Shown here: positions 11,818 to 22,700 of the stretch, in pieces | Layout: each line of letters begins with the position of its first letter | Position numbering within the stretch: position 1 is the stretch's first letter | NCBI GenBank assembly: GCA_037833965.1 | Contig: AP031352.1 | Coordinates: forward strand, 30,506,501 to 30,570,500 | DNA length: 64,000 nucleotides | Source: Marchantia polymorpha subsp. ruderalis | Taxonomy: Eukaryota; Streptophyta; Marchantiopsida; Marchantiales; Marchantiaceae | Direction: 5' to 3' | The notes under the pieces: model-generated | The model's input: only the letters and a program-made list of their open reading frames with translations | Database searches by the model: none | Told to the model about the DNA's origin: nothing | Position numbers and translations under genes: made by a program

Positions 11818-11874
11818 AGAATTCGATCCAAATGCTGTGAGGTTTGTTACCTCACGGCATTTGGATCGAATTCT
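11818..11874. repeat. 25-bp inverted repeat, 7-base loop
   Basis: The arms at 11818-11842 and 11850-11874 are complementary at 24 of 25 positions (AGAATTCGATCC outermost). Confidence 0.9.
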
Positions 11875-12189
11875 CTTTCTCACCCTACGTAACAAAACTG
11901 GCTATCTTGTATTGTGGTCTGATTGTGATGATCAATTCAAAAGCGCTGTATGAGGATTTTCGCTTGAGTCGATTTTAATGAGAATCCTACAGGACTTTGA
12001 TTGTAAGTTCGGCTAAAGTCGGATTATCGTTGCCCATAAAACATGCTGCAGTTTTGGTGTCACTTCTCTAGAGCTCAAGTCGGTATGACACCAGATTATG
12101 TTCTGCAATGTTCCAGAACATGTGACAGAGAATTATAGAACTTGATAGATTTCGTTAGGATTCGAGAAAGAAAGGTCAGTAATGTCGTC

Positions 12190-12955
12190 TTCCTCCTCGA
12201 CTCCCTCACTCACTGACTCTCGGAGGTCTGCTCCATGGGGCTGGCTCCGGAGGTCGTAGCAGGAGCCGCAGAGTCTGGCTTTTTGCGGGGGTATCATTTC
12301 TTCGTCGTGATCGTTGAGGATTCGAGATCTGCACGACCTTCACGGCATTGCCCGATGTGGCCTTCTCCAGCTGGTGCTGCGCTGTCGTTGACGATGATGA
12401 TGTTGTTGTGGCTGCTGCCGATGCTGCGGGTTTTGCTCGGCGGCGGCTCGTGTCATCGACCATCGGCGAGAAGAACATGTGCCAGCAATCGAAGAGAATC
12501 CTCTCGATGCGTTTGCTCCGGTCGGCCTCCGTCTCGTGGAGCAGGTGCTCACTCTGATTCCTCTTGAATTGGCGCAGCGTGCGGCGCACTTTGTCGTAGA
12601 GGCGCTGCGGGGTGACTCTGCTTTCGCCACGGTAGAGGACGGTCTTCAATTCCGTCCAGCAGGTGGTAGTGGCGGAGTGCAGTGGCATGACACGCCCTGC
12701 CTTCCGGTGGTCCAGCAGCACCTTCACCAATTTCATCTCCTCGCCCATCGAGAATTTCATCCCTTTGCGTCTCTGAGTGTCGTCGACCACGCCGCGAGAT
12801 TTCGGCGTCTCGTCCCCGTCGTTCAGTTTGCGCTTCAACTTGATGACGAGAGGCCTAATTGGGGCATCCCCACCCTGCGGCCGCCGCCCTCGCCGCCCTC
12901 GTCGCCCTCTCATCTTCGGCTATGCAATTTCCCGAGGAGAAGCAGGCCTCGGGAC
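12190..12955 (-). pseudogene. truncated paralogue of the GeBP-like gene
   Basis: On the - strand a 235-codon frame (12913-12206) starts MRGRRGRRGRR and follows the intact gene through the SANT/trihelix-like region: PLVIKLKRKLNDGDE, then GEEMKLVKVLLDHRKAGRV, then QRLYDKVRRTLRQF. Homology extends upstream to about 12955. After NAVKVVQIS the Ser/Asp/Glu run is lost by a deletion that shifts the frame. The original frame continues as DHDEEMIPP and then MEQTSES before a stop, and similarity ends near 12190. The acidic middle and the coiled-coil C-terminus are therefore missing. It is most likely a pseudogene, but the DNA-binding half remains open and could be made as a short protein. Confidence 0.75.
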
Positions 12956-13390
12956 GATGCTCCCGACGCAGAATCTTCGAAACCGCAAGAACCTGTCAAA
13001 TGTTCTTGCAATAGAAGTGGAATTGACAAGAAAGAATTCTGCTCAGAGCTGGAAGCAGCAATGCTTCTGAAGTGCTGAAAACCCAAATCCGAGGCCTGTA
13101 ATACACTTCATATGAATTCCGTATGCTCCCAGAGATACCAGTGTCTCAGTGGCCATCACTCACTGCATGGAGTCCAGATGACTCAAACGTTCCACGAATT
13201 TGAGCTCGGACTTATCGACCTTCCAGGTTTCGAAATTTGAGACTGACTTAGATCCGTTCTAAAGATCTTCAGACACAACGACATTAGAAGCGGTTGCCAT
13301 GCACAGATCTGTTTAAGGTCATCGTCCTCGTACGAATGAAAATCCTCTCGAGCTTATTAAAAGCTGAGAACAGGTCCGCCTTTCGGTCCA

Positions 13391-13582
13391 ATGACGGCAC
13401 TCCAATTTGCGCCAGCCGCAAGCGCATGCCTCCTCCTCTCACTTGAAGAAGGCCCCACTCTCCTCTTTATCGAGCGACATTGGTACGAAGGCATTGGACT
13501 CTTCTCAATCTCAGGTGACCATGTATTGCCCCGAAAGGATCCCCTGGTCGAAGATCACCCTTCCAGAATGTGTCGTGATTAA
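13391..13582 (+). CDS. overlapping upstream ORF of the F-box gene
   Basis: A 63-codon frame starts with ATG at 13391 and overlaps the F-box start codon at 13521 in another frame. If the transcript starts upstream of 13391, this ORF could lower translation of the F-box protein. It has no recognisable domain. It is equally possible that the transcript starts downstream of it. Confidence 0.25.
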   Translation: MTALQFAPAASACLLLSLEEGPTLLFIERHWYEGIGLFSISGDHVLPRKDPLVEDHPSRMCRD

Positions 13583-14897
13583 AATTCTGGCAAGATTACC
13601 TTTTCCGGAAATAATGACGGTGCGATTCTTGTCGAGAACTTGGGCTATCAGATTTCTGGACAGAGAGCGAGCTGTAGAAAGGGCAGTCAAGATGGGAATG
13701 GATCCTCTCGAGGTTGTGGGGAGCTCATTTACAGATTTTCAGACTGAAGTCGCTTCCGTTTCCCACCGCTGGCCCAAGTATTTCCCAGTTCTCAGGACGC
13801 CTGGAACGAGACCTGGATTTGTGGCCTGGAACAAAAGGATGCTCGATTGGAAGAAGTTTGGCATCCCTGACGTGATACGCTCGTTTCCAAACGAGAAGTA
13901 CCCTCAAATGTGGACATTCTTCGGATCCATTCTGTGCAGATTGTGGCGTGTGGGCATGACCCTGTACAGAGTGCAGCTGGCCAACTTGATAACCGGAAGA
14001 TCATTCAACACGAGAACTCTGCCGTCACCCGTAATCCATGACGGGATGAGAAAGCCTCCTTGTGCAGTTCATTTGATGCAAGGTGATGAGATTTGTGACT
14101 TCAAGATACTTCTGCTGTACGAGAGGGATCTGCTCAAACCAACCAAGAGACGAGCAAAGGCACCGGAAGATCTCGAGATTCAGCTCCGCTTGACTGTTCA
14201 GATTTACGCATCCGATACAAGGAGCTGGAATGTTGTCACTCATGATATGAAGTGTGGTCCGGCCCTCATCCCAGTTCATTACTCCAATTCAGTGTGTTAT
14301 GGTGACGACCTTTACGCAGTTCTCGCCACGAGCAGCCGCTCGCACATGCTCCAATTTGTTTTCAACGTATCGACCGAGCACTGGACGACTGTCTCGACAA
14401 GCCCTCGCTGTTCCGAGAACTGGCGACTGAAAGACATGCTCGTCACTTCCTCGTCGGAGCGGGAGATCGGCAACACGTTCATTTACCAGAGAGATCCCTT
14501 CACACCAGCCTCACTGCGCAGGCTGCATTCGATCAGCACGGTGAAATTGGACAAATCGACTCTGCAAGTATCATCGAGAGTCGTCGTGTCCAACAGCGCG
14601 CGGTTTGCCAAAGATCCCGTGGCAACGAAGATCGAAAAGCACGAGACGGGAGCATATGGAGATCAACATTCATCGATGTACGTGGTCGAGGGGAGTGCAT
14701 TCGGAGACTCAACAGATGAGCCGTATGCGACGTGGTATTTCGACATAGCGGAAGACGCTTGGCATGAGTTCACGGACATTCCCTACGATGTCATTCATTA
14801 CCACGAGGCCAAGCATCTGTCGAAGGGCCCTCTGCCTTGCATCGCGTCCTCTTTTGCTCCAGGATTGAACCCCTTCGCAGAATGGCGCGACGTATAG
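13521..14897 (+). CDS. F-box protein, single exon
   Basis: The encoded protein has 458 residues. The frame is open upstream to 13395 but the first ATG is at 13521. Residues about 14-47 (LPECVVIKILARLPFPEIMT, then FLSRTWAIRF) form an F-box, the motif that binds SKP1 in SCF ubiquitin ligases. The rest resembles the beta-propeller-like region of plant F-box/kelch-type proteins, with strand-like segments such as NSVCYGDDLYAVLAT and EHWTTVSTSPRCSENWRLKD, but I see no canonical kelch repeats. Its substrate is unknown. Decayed relatives lie at about 19.05-19.49, 44.14-44.72 and 48.34-49.31 kb, so this is the only intact member here. An overlapping upstream ORF starts at 13391. Confidence 0.78.
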   Translation: MYCPERIPWSKITLPECVVIKILARLPFPEIMTVRFLSRTWAIRFLDRERAVERAVKMGMDPLEVVGSSFTDFQTEVASVSHRWPKYFPVLRTPGTRPGFVAWNKRMLDWKKFGIPDVIRSFPNEKYPQMWTFFGSILCRLWRVGMTLYRVQLANLITGRSFNTRTLPSPVIHDGMRKPPCAVHLMQGDEICDFKILLLYERDLLKPTKRRAKAPEDLEIQLRLTVQIYASDTRSWNVVTHDMKCGPALIPVHYSNSVCYGDDLYAVLATSSRSHMLQFVFNVSTEHWTTVSTSPRCSENWRLKDMLVTSSSEREIGNTFIYQRDPFTPASLRRLHSISTVKLDKSTLQVSSRVVVSNSARFAKDPVATKIEKHETGAYGDQHSSMYVVEGSAFGDSTDEPYATWYFDIAEDAWHEFTDIPYDVIHYHEAKHLSKGPLPCIASSFAPGLNPFAEWRDV

Positions 14898-16985
14898 AAA
14901 ACGTATACATCCTCTGCAGGCCATACGGGTACGTACAAGAACAGGGAGTATACTGCTGTAAGCGTAGGCTAACACCTTTTCGACATGCATATCTTCATAA
15001 CCTTGTTGGATATGGCGCAGCATTTAAGATCGCTTTGTATGTTGATACCACTGCATATTTCCAAACTGGGTAAAAAAGAAGAAGAAGAGGGTCTTGCACT
15101 ATTCGTACATCTCAATGGCTTTGGGAATTGGAGTCATTATTGAACTCTTCCTTTAAGTCTGTCCTTATTTACTTTGCTTTTGGAGCACGGAGAATTCCAA
15201 ACTGTAAAACATTTATACATATTGATGGAATCTAAATCTTGTTGAATAGATTTGAAGGTATATGAGTTGATGATGTGAATTTTCTTGAATATATGATGAT
15301 GACTGTAGTGTTAGGATTTTCTTCCGGACTGTGATGTTTTATGATATATATATACATATATAAATCATTCATAATAATGAATAATTATATAAAACTGAGG
15401 TTTATCTTATAGTTTATATTAAATGAAACTGACTATAATATATAGTGATTTGATTTATGTTACTCTACTTAGAGAGTAGAGTAACATAATGATAACACAC
15501 GCTATAATGATAACTTAACAAAATATAGATCTAAAGCAATATATAGCAAGTGACTTCAATTTCTACATCCTATGAATCACAAACATATTACTCAACAAAC
15601 TTATTGATATCAGCTACGATAATCCTATCAGAATACAAGTTGAATATGTACAAGGATTCCCATTTATGTCATACTAATGATGATTTCTAATATGACAAGT
15701 ATGTTTTGATGTGTAAATAAACTGTAACGACTTATGGAGCACCATAGATAGATAAACATGAGGATATGATATATTGGTCAAATGATATGTGATTATTGGA
15801 ATCTACACAATTGATATTTTGTTGAAATATTTCATGATGTTTTTAAGCTAATATTTAAACAGATATTTCCTTCTATGCTCTAAATTTTTTTGCAAAAAAA
15901 TTCATATTTTTTTGAACTTTGAAATTATGGTTCGTAGTATAGAATTTACAATAAAATATTCATAATCTTTAAATATTAATTTAAAAAATTTACAACTCTT
16001 GAATTTTTTTTTAAAAAAATTGGTTCACATAATTCTAAAAGTAATTTTAAATGCTAAAAATGATTACATGTTACATTTTTATCAATTAAAGATAAGAATA
16101 TTTTTATTAATATAGAGTATAGATTCTACTTAATTCTTACATACATAATTTAAGTTATGTGTAATTCAAATTCACATATATCTTTCCACTATGATTAACG
16201 GAAGGATTACCCACGTAAAATGAGGGACCATGCATCCTGTAGAAAAGTCTTTTGAAACTTTTGAAGTAACAAGGAAAAGGCAGTGAAGACATTTTGTAAG
16301 TAGCAGTTAAAAAATTGGCGTGCTATACTCAGAGTTTTCACTCCAAGAGACCTTAACTTGGATTACTCAATATCAGGCAAAATATATATTTATAAAGCTT
16401 TGTCCTAGATTCGCATTTGGAGATGATCATAAACAATATCTAGAGGGATTTGATATCTTTGCAAATCTTTCCATGTTTGAATTTCAATAATAAACAGGAC
16501 ACTTGCTGACGTTCTGCATCAGTACAGAAGGATCGCTTACTTCACCGCCAAGCGAATCAGAAACTTTCCAGGAAGGCTCGCTAACTTAAGGTATTTTGAT
16601 GTTTGCTTCAATCTGTCTTCAATTTCTTCTCAGTTTTTGAATCGATGTCTAAATATCTGTCTCGATTTGTTAGCTCTAATTAATTCATCTATTCGAAAGC
16701 ATTCTGACAAGATCCAACACAATCAAATCATTATGAAAAAATAAGAGGAAGTTGTTGAAACATAGTTAGAAAACCCTGATGATAGTAAGGGCAATATTTA
16801 AAACCTGGGATCACAACGTCTATCCTATTTCGGTGCAGAAAACTAAATGAATCAAATTCTGAGTAGAGCTTAAAAGGGTCACACTGTCAGAGTTTTTAGA
16901 ATCAGTCAGCTAGCCGCTATAATCGATTTTTCTAAACTAACAGACCCAAAACTGCTGCATACTCAGGATTGTCATTTTCGATATT
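14898..16985. other. AT-rich intergenic, nothing recognised
   Basis: This is very AT-rich sequence with A/T runs, a TA-rich strip at about 15340-15365 and a small hairpin near 15459-15485 (GTTACTCTAC arms). I see no coding frame, RNA gene or complete mobile element. Confidence 0.5.
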
Positions 16986-17984
16986 AAACTTAGAGCATTC
17001 AAACCTCATAAACATTGATTGAAGGGTTTGAATGTTTCCAACTGTTCACATAGTTTGAATAGCAGCTGATCTGAACTTTACTCATGATTCTTGAACTCCA
17101 AAAGATTCTCCACTTTTAACACTCTACTGTCAACACAGCGCAACCACCATTTCATGGCAGTGAACTGTTCATTCCTCAATTACGTACTGCTGTTACTGGA
17201 ACTCACTTAGATCGAAAATGTGACGTTCATATCTTTTGGTATGAGTAAAACTGGGCCACTGTCCCAATAAGGAGTTCAAGTCATCCCGTTGAGACTGGAC
17301 AACATCCAGGCTATCTTGTTGCTTCATCCTCAGAAAAGCTGTGGGGTATTGTGCTTCAGTTTAGAAATTTTGCATTCAACTCAGCAAAATGAAATGGAAG
17401 CCACGCAAGTATACATCATGCAATAAAGTCAAAAGGAATTCCGAAGTACACTGTGGTGTTTATTGCTTGACAAGGAAATTGTACCTATCGGAATCTACTT
17501 CATCTCAGCATTCATATTATTTCATCTAATTTTCATTTTTTCCATTGATGCAAGCACATGATGTCGCAGTTTTTATTTGGATCGAACTGAAGTCTGTCTC
17601 TGATCACGTCCAGATATGTAGAGTACGCTCTGAGTCTAGCTCCTGCGGCACGACTGACAGCCCAATGTGCAGCGTTCTTCGAATGCATTGGATGCTAGAT
17701 GCCTTCAACGACCTGTAAGAACTGTAGGACATATGTAGTAGTAGGGACTTGATCATTGGCACTTGAATTAAGATCCCCAAAGACGTCTCCGAGTCCCTCC
17801 ACAGGACTCGCAGGTGTTCGAGGCGGCTGGCAGTTCTCTATTCTAAAATACCATTCTACCTCAAACGAGAATAACCAAGATGTCCACGAAAATGGAGGAA
17901 GAAGAATTTGATCTTCAAAAGATGAAGACAGAGAGCTTCACCCATGGACTGATGCTGGAAGATGAGCGATGCTTCCCAATGTTA

Positions 17985-18491
17985 CTATAAGCCAGGAGTG
18001 TTTTGGAGAAATTTCGACGCAGACAAAGATGAGGGAGCTGGAGACGGTAATTTCGTTTGAGGAGGAGGAGAAGTTTTGGAAGGTGCAGGAGTGGGAGAAG
18101 AGGAAATAGAATGAAGAGGAGACGGCGCTGAACCATGAGAAGGGAGATGGGGAAACGGAGGAAGCTTTGGGAGATGAGAAAGAACACTGGAAAGAGGTGG
18201 AAGGGTTGGAAGATGAGTGGGAAGAGATGGGAGAGGCGGCAGCGTTGGAAGATGAGCAGGAGGAGGAGGCAGAGTTGGAAGATGAGTAGGAAGAGGTGGA
18301 AGGGTTGGAAGATGAGTGGGGAGAGATGGGAGAGGCGGCAGCGTTGGAAGATGAGTAGAAAGAGTAGGAAGAGGCGGCAGCGTTGGAAGAAGCGAACGAG
18401 CTCCCAGAACCGAAGGTGAACATATTGCTGTTAAAAATATGACACACAGCAGCTTCACTGGAAATTCCATCAGAGATCGATGCGTCGCCAT
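17985..18491 (-). CDS. secreted LPx-repeat protein (M1)
   Basis: The encoded protein has 168 residues. The start is the ATG at 18491, homologous to the ATG of M5. Residues 1-31 (MATHRSLMEFPVKLLC, then VIFLTAICSPSVLGA) are a clear signal peptide with cleavage expected before R32. The mature part is built from the tripeptide L-P-x, mostly LPT-LPP-LPx, with TH or AH spacers, to about residue 115. A Ser/Pro-rich tail with several SP and AP pairs ends the protein. Such a chain should form a polyproline-II helix with a leucine face. It is probably secreted to the cell wall, but its function is unknown. It is the longest member of a local family (20680, 26966, 35771, 47804) and shares the promoter layout of M5. 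Confidence 0.72.
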   Translation of the reverse strand: MATHRSLMEFPVKLLCVIFLTAICSPSVLGARSLLPTLPPLPTLSTHLPTLPPLPSLPTHLPTLPPLPTHLPTLPPPPAHLPTLPPLPSLPTHLPTLPPLSSVLSHLPKLPPFPHLPSHGSAPSPLHSISSSPTPAPSKTSPPPQTKLPSPAPSSLSASKFLQNTPGL

Positions 18492-18603
18492 TGTCTTCAC
18501 AGTGTGCTCAATTCGAGTTCTGCTTTGTTTCCAGCTGCTTCGTGCTCTTCAAGTTGGTTCTTGCTCTTACATGCCGATGACGCATATGGTGAAAGAACGT
18601 ATG

Positions 18604-18609
18604 TTTATA
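18604..18609 (-). promoter_or_regulatory. TATA box of M1
   Basis: TATAAA on the - strand lies about 113 bases upstream of the ATG at 18491. M4 and M5 have the same motif in the same homologous place. Confidence 0.6.
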
Positions 18610-19049
18610 GGAGCCGGATCTGGATTCAGATCGATTAGAATACTACGGCAAGCATGGTCTGAGACTCAAGGGAGTCATAATCAGGGTTGGCAGTTCGGTA
18701 GTAAGTGAGAGTATTATGGTGAGAGAATATTAATCATAATTAATAACATAGAGAGTATTATATGACCTTAGAGTCAGAGGAATTTGGCAGGTCGTTAGTG
18801 ACAACAATTTCCTCTAACCTTAGCAGAGCATGCGCTCTACTATGCATAAAATATTAATGGGCTTCAGGAATTCCAGTCTGCGTAACAAACGAATAATCGT
18901 TAGAAGTCATACTGAATCATGTTTTTTATACTGCTTAACGGTCATAAAAGCTTGGCAGTCAATTATGGCTGGATAAAGTCAAATTACTAACTCTCCATGT
19001 CAATGTCAAATGTTAACAATGACGTTAGAGTGTAAATGAAATATATCGT

Positions 19050-19490
19050 CATATGTTTCATGTGGTATAGCAGTCACCATATCTAAAACGACAAAGTCGT
19101 GCTTCCATGCAGTTCAGGTGATAAAATATGTCCAGCCCAAGGAATATCCGTGTATATGTTCGAGAATTTCAGAATGTTAAATAACTATGCATGATAGAGG
19201 GGATGCGCTTCAATTATAGTGCATGATTATTTTCTATACCCTTGGCCCACACTCTTACTATATTGAATTCTGAGAACGATAGAGAAGAAGTTTTAGAAAG
19301 GCCAATTAAGCTGGAGATGAATATGGCTTACGGTGTTTGTGAAGAGCTGTGTGAATAGGGATGAGCAAATCGTAGCCAAATATATCATTTGTGATTCTGT
19401 CATCTCGAAAGCAAAGGACAACAGGCTTCCAAGGACCTTCATACATCTGAAGAACATGGAGATACTTCATACAGACATTAGGCAAATCAT
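19050..19490 (+). pseudogene. F-box gene remnant upstream of M1
   Basis: The sequence aligns with the region upstream of M5 (48340-48540) and M4 (44080-44290), including a strip equivalent to GAAAGGCCAATTAAGCTGGA near 19297. That strip corresponds to the ERAVERAVKMGMD region of the intact F-box protein. No long frame remains. I recognise it mainly through its better-preserved sister copies. Confidence 0.35.
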
Positions 19491-20340
19491 CAGTCAATCA
19501 TTTCTCAATATGTACTTTCTTGCTTACTTACTTTTGGTATATTTGTACAGGAAAGGAAGAAATATTGACAAAGCGTGAATGCAGTAAGAGGTTCTTATAC
19601 GTTTTGGTTATATACCTAATAATCCTTCCCACCTTAAAACGTGAAACATGTCACTGAAGAAATAGAAGCCAAAGTGAAGACGTAGATTAAGAGAAAATCC
19701 CTTATCAACCAATAGGATATGTAGATTTCTGGCCTCCAAACTTCTCAAAGAGACCTGATAACAATCAACCACTCCATTAACTCTCTTTGTCATATCATAT
19801 AATCGGAGTAGATCAGATTGTACACCACCAGATCAAAGAGGAAATGTACAACATTGGCACGAGCACGCTATTTAGATTGAATTTCTAATTTGAGATATCT
19901 AAAATTGATATACACGGTGCCGCACGAGCTCAATTTTAATTTTTTTTCCAATGATGACTTTACAATAAACTTTGAAAGTTTACTTTCTCAATGAGCTTAC
20001 AACCAAATATAATGTAATAGCCTATTCCAGTATGATATGCACGCCGTTGTCCTAATACCACATACAAATGCAAACCTAGCGAACACCATGTCCTTCTCAA
20101 TATGATATTCAAATGAAAGAGTGATTGGAAGCAAGCTCATCTAAAATTCTAAATAACATGAGTTCGGTCTATAAGAAAGCATTGTAAGTAGTTGCCGAGC
20201 CTTGTCCCTATCTGAGTATCGTATCAGAAGATATTTCGCATTGATCAAGAAGTACTTGAAAGATAAAATGTCTGCAAAAAAATGCTCAAGAAGGACTTTC
20301 AGTAATCAAAAAGTCTATTTCTAATTTGCATGTTTAATTT
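19491..20340. other. spacer between M1 and P1
   Basis: AT-rich sequence without a gene. It does not closely match the spacers between M2/P2 and M3/P3, which resemble each other. Confidence 0.45.
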
Positions 20341-20547
20341 TGAATCTATTAATGTAGAATCATGAACTGATAAATTCTTTAGTTGGTGGTCTTATCATAT
20401 GTTTGTACCAGGTAAATGCTCATTCACCGCTATGATTGGCAAAAAAATACGCATAGCTTATGACTGCCCTGCCAACCCGTCATGACTCTTAGAATTTTCT
20501 TACCACACCACTCTCAGAGAGATCTGAACTTTGATCCAGTCCGTGTG

Positions 20548-20554
20548 TATATAA
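20548..20554 (+). promoter_or_regulatory. TATA box of P1
   Basis: TATATAA lies about 130 bases upstream of the P1 ATG. P2 has TATAAA at the homologous position (26835) and P3 has TATATATA (35649). Confidence 0.6.
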
Positions 20555-20679
20555 TCCCCTTGCAACATATCTGTCATCAGCATATAGAGCAAGAATCGGA
20601 CTTCAGAGCTACAAGTCGCTGCAAGCATACAGGAAAGCATTCGCAAAGGGCAGAGCTGGTTGAGCACATTGTCAAAGTT

Positions 20680-21006
20680 ATGACTATGTGTCGATCTCCG
20701 ATGGCCTTTCCAGTGACAATGACGTGCTTCATGTTTTTGGCAGCAATTTGTTTACCTTCGGTACATGGAGCTCGTCAACTTATTACTCTTCCTGCTCTTC
20801 CACCGCTCCCGTCTCTTCCACCGCTCCCAACGCTTCCTCCTCTGCCAACTCTGAAAACACAGCTTCCGACGCTTCCTCCTCTGCCAACTCTGAAATCGTA
20901 TCTTCCGACACTTCCTCCTTTGCCAACAATTTCTACTCATCTGCCATCGCTTCCTCCCCTCCCCACTATTCCTTCTCGGTTCCCGAAGCCTCCTCCTTCG
21001 TCTTAG
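20680..21006 (+). CDS. secreted LPx-repeat protein (P1)
   Basis: The encoded protein has 108 residues. The frame is open to an ATG at 20482, but that lies upstream of the TATA box, so I use the ATG at 20680, which aligns with P2 and P3. Residues 1-31 (MTMCRSPMAFPVTMTCF, then MFLAAICLPSVHGA) form a signal peptide; the mature chain begins RQLITLPALPPLP. About 70 residues of LPx repeats follow, with KTQ, KSY and STH spacers, ending in a basic RFPKPPPSS tail. The signal peptide is clearly related to that of the M genes (MxFPV, then AICxPSVxGAR). It is probably extracellular; its role is unknown. It lacks the Ser/Pro tail of M1. Confidence 0.72.
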   Translation: MTMCRSPMAFPVTMTCFMFLAAICLPSVHGARQLITLPALPPLPSLPPLPTLPPLPTLKTQLPTLPPLPTLKSYLPTLPPLPTISTHLPSLPPLPTIPSRFPKPPPSS

Positions 21007-22179
21007 TCTGAATCCAAATCTGGCCTAGCACTGCCAGTCCTCTATCTGCACATCTTCGTGCAGCTCACATCCGGGTGTTGTTTGTGTTTTTAGCTTTTAC
21101 GGGAATAATCCATACCCTTTAATCTGTCTCCATCTTGCTCAGTCTTGACGCAGGTGCACTGTGCCCTGTGAGTATCTAAGTGCATTCTGCCTCCAACAAC
21201 AGAACCTTCTATGGAGGGACTGGAGGTTGTACAGCGTCAAGGCATCCAGCACCCATTATATTCGAAGCACGCCGCACTCTCCTCTCAGATCTGAGTAGGA
21301 ATCTACAATAAGCGCTAATTCTGGAAATCTGGACCTGATCGGAAACATGCTTCATTCTTTTGGCAACATAGACTCCAACATGATGTGCCTACGTGAGATT
21401 CACAAGCAGTGTAGAGATATACTCACGGCGATGGTACTGAAGCAATGGTAATGAATAATCAATATTTCCTGGAGTCTACCGATCAGTGAAGCCTTCATCT
21501 TCCTACCGCGAGACATGTGTAGGTGGAGATAGCTTGGGGCTTTTCTGTGTCTCTATCATGAAAATGTTTTTCCTGATGAAACGCTTTAATTTCGTACCAA
21601 TTTCGTTTCGTACCAATTCTTTAGCAAGCAATAAAGACCACATTTACTTCCGCTTTGTCTATAATACTGTATCTATAATTTGTAGGTACTGTTTCGCTCT
21701 CTGTCGAGAGTATCATGCTGACGATTGCACATATATTTCAAAATATGGTTCGCAGAGGAGTTTCAACACTCCCGTAAATGGATTGCAATTCAGGTGGCAT
21801 GTATATAATGTGTACCGCTGGAAATTTCGATAAGTTCTCAGTCCATGTTTGTGAGGCTTGAATGTTCGAACACTAGTATGATAAATTACAGCTCTGAGTA
21901 TGGAGTGGCCATGAATCTGTCAATATCGAGTGGTAATGATTGATGTTTGTCTCTTTACAGCAGGTTTGTATATAATTATAACGTACGGGATGAGGTCAAA
22001 AATCAAATCCTATGATTTGATTTCTCTGCTGTCCTCGTTGTTTGTGTCTATGTTCCCTTTTGATTGGGATTGGAGATGTAAAGAACCATTTTGCTCACTC
22101 TTGTGAAAGATTGCTCAAATTACAGTCGTTGTATGTTTCAGTGATTCACTGGACTTAAATATGTAGAGTATGTTGTCTC

Positions 22180-22700
22180 ATCTGGAGCTGTTGACGCACA
22201 CAGGGATTTATCTTATGATCAAAGAGAAGAGAAGAATTGGAAAAGTTGGGAAAAACCCAAAAATGGCCAATCGTCAAAATAATAACTCCGAGGTGCATTA
22301 AAACCAAGAACAACACATCCTAAAGAACAGCATACAAGCAGAGAGCTAATGCGATCTGTAATTGGTCTTCTCTCTCTGCTAATGATTCTAAAACATATAT
22401 TGCAATAAGCTCTGAAAACTTCAAAGGTTGTAGAAATCGTTTGCTAAGGTTTATTTAAGGTTAGAACATTTACTATCTATACTGGAAGCTAGCGCACGCC
22501 GATACACGATCTCCCAAATATCAATTGAAGGTGCTCAACATTGACTTAAAACAATCAATGATCATCTGATATATCAATTTGAAGCAAGTCAATGATAAGC
22601 CGAAAACATCAAATGGAGTGAAGTAGGAAATTGTTTTTTGAAAAGCATAGTCGTCTTACACAGCCTTGTGCTTAAATGTAACTAGTCTATAACCTGTCTC
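22180..22700. other. centre of inverted pair P1-M2
   Basis: This non-coding strip recurs closely at about 28500-29058 and, more diverged, at 37370-37810, again between a P and an M unit. It contains no credible frame. Confidence 0.55.

Larger units (their letters stand above)
7481..12189. other. AT-rich gene-free block
   Basis: Base composition drops to strongly AT-rich. I see no coding frame worth calling. The block holds Pol-A/T runs, TACCT-rich strips at about 7740-7830 and 9110-9200 that might mark the ends of an old element, the 57-bp minisatellite, the GC-rich island at 10.6-10.95 kb, and a long hairpin at 11818-11874. A diverged copy of the end repeat of the 1.88-3.37 kb element lies at about 9725-9785. 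Confidence 0.5.
16986..19040. repeat. array unit M1
   Basis: This is the first of eight related units. Its 3' flank (16986-17980, read on -) is similar to 23030-23930, 32540-33480, 38080-39040 and 46340-47390. Shared landmarks are a CATTCAAACC strip, a GATCAGGTCCAGA strip and a CAAGGCATCG-type strip. It carries the LPx gene at 17985-18491 and its promoter. Confidence 0.7.

Noticed and set aside
12479-13078. 199-codon + frame
   Set aside because: It is antisense to the truncated GeBP-like copy.
13407-13520. Longer N-terminus for the F-box protein
   Set aside because: The extension begins at TTG with a stop just upstream and has no ATG; 13521 is the first usable start.
20688-21011. Ser-rich frame overlapping the LPx gene P1 (and the equivalents in P2 and P3)
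   Set aside because: It starts at GTG, has no ATG and is open because the repeat codons of the LPx frame read as Ser/Ala/Thr in the next frame. The LPx frame has the signal peptide, ATG and promoter spacing.
21486-21833. 115-codon frame after P1 (and 108-codon one after P2)
   Set aside because: Both begin at GTG and differ by insertions that change the protein; P3 lacks the frame.
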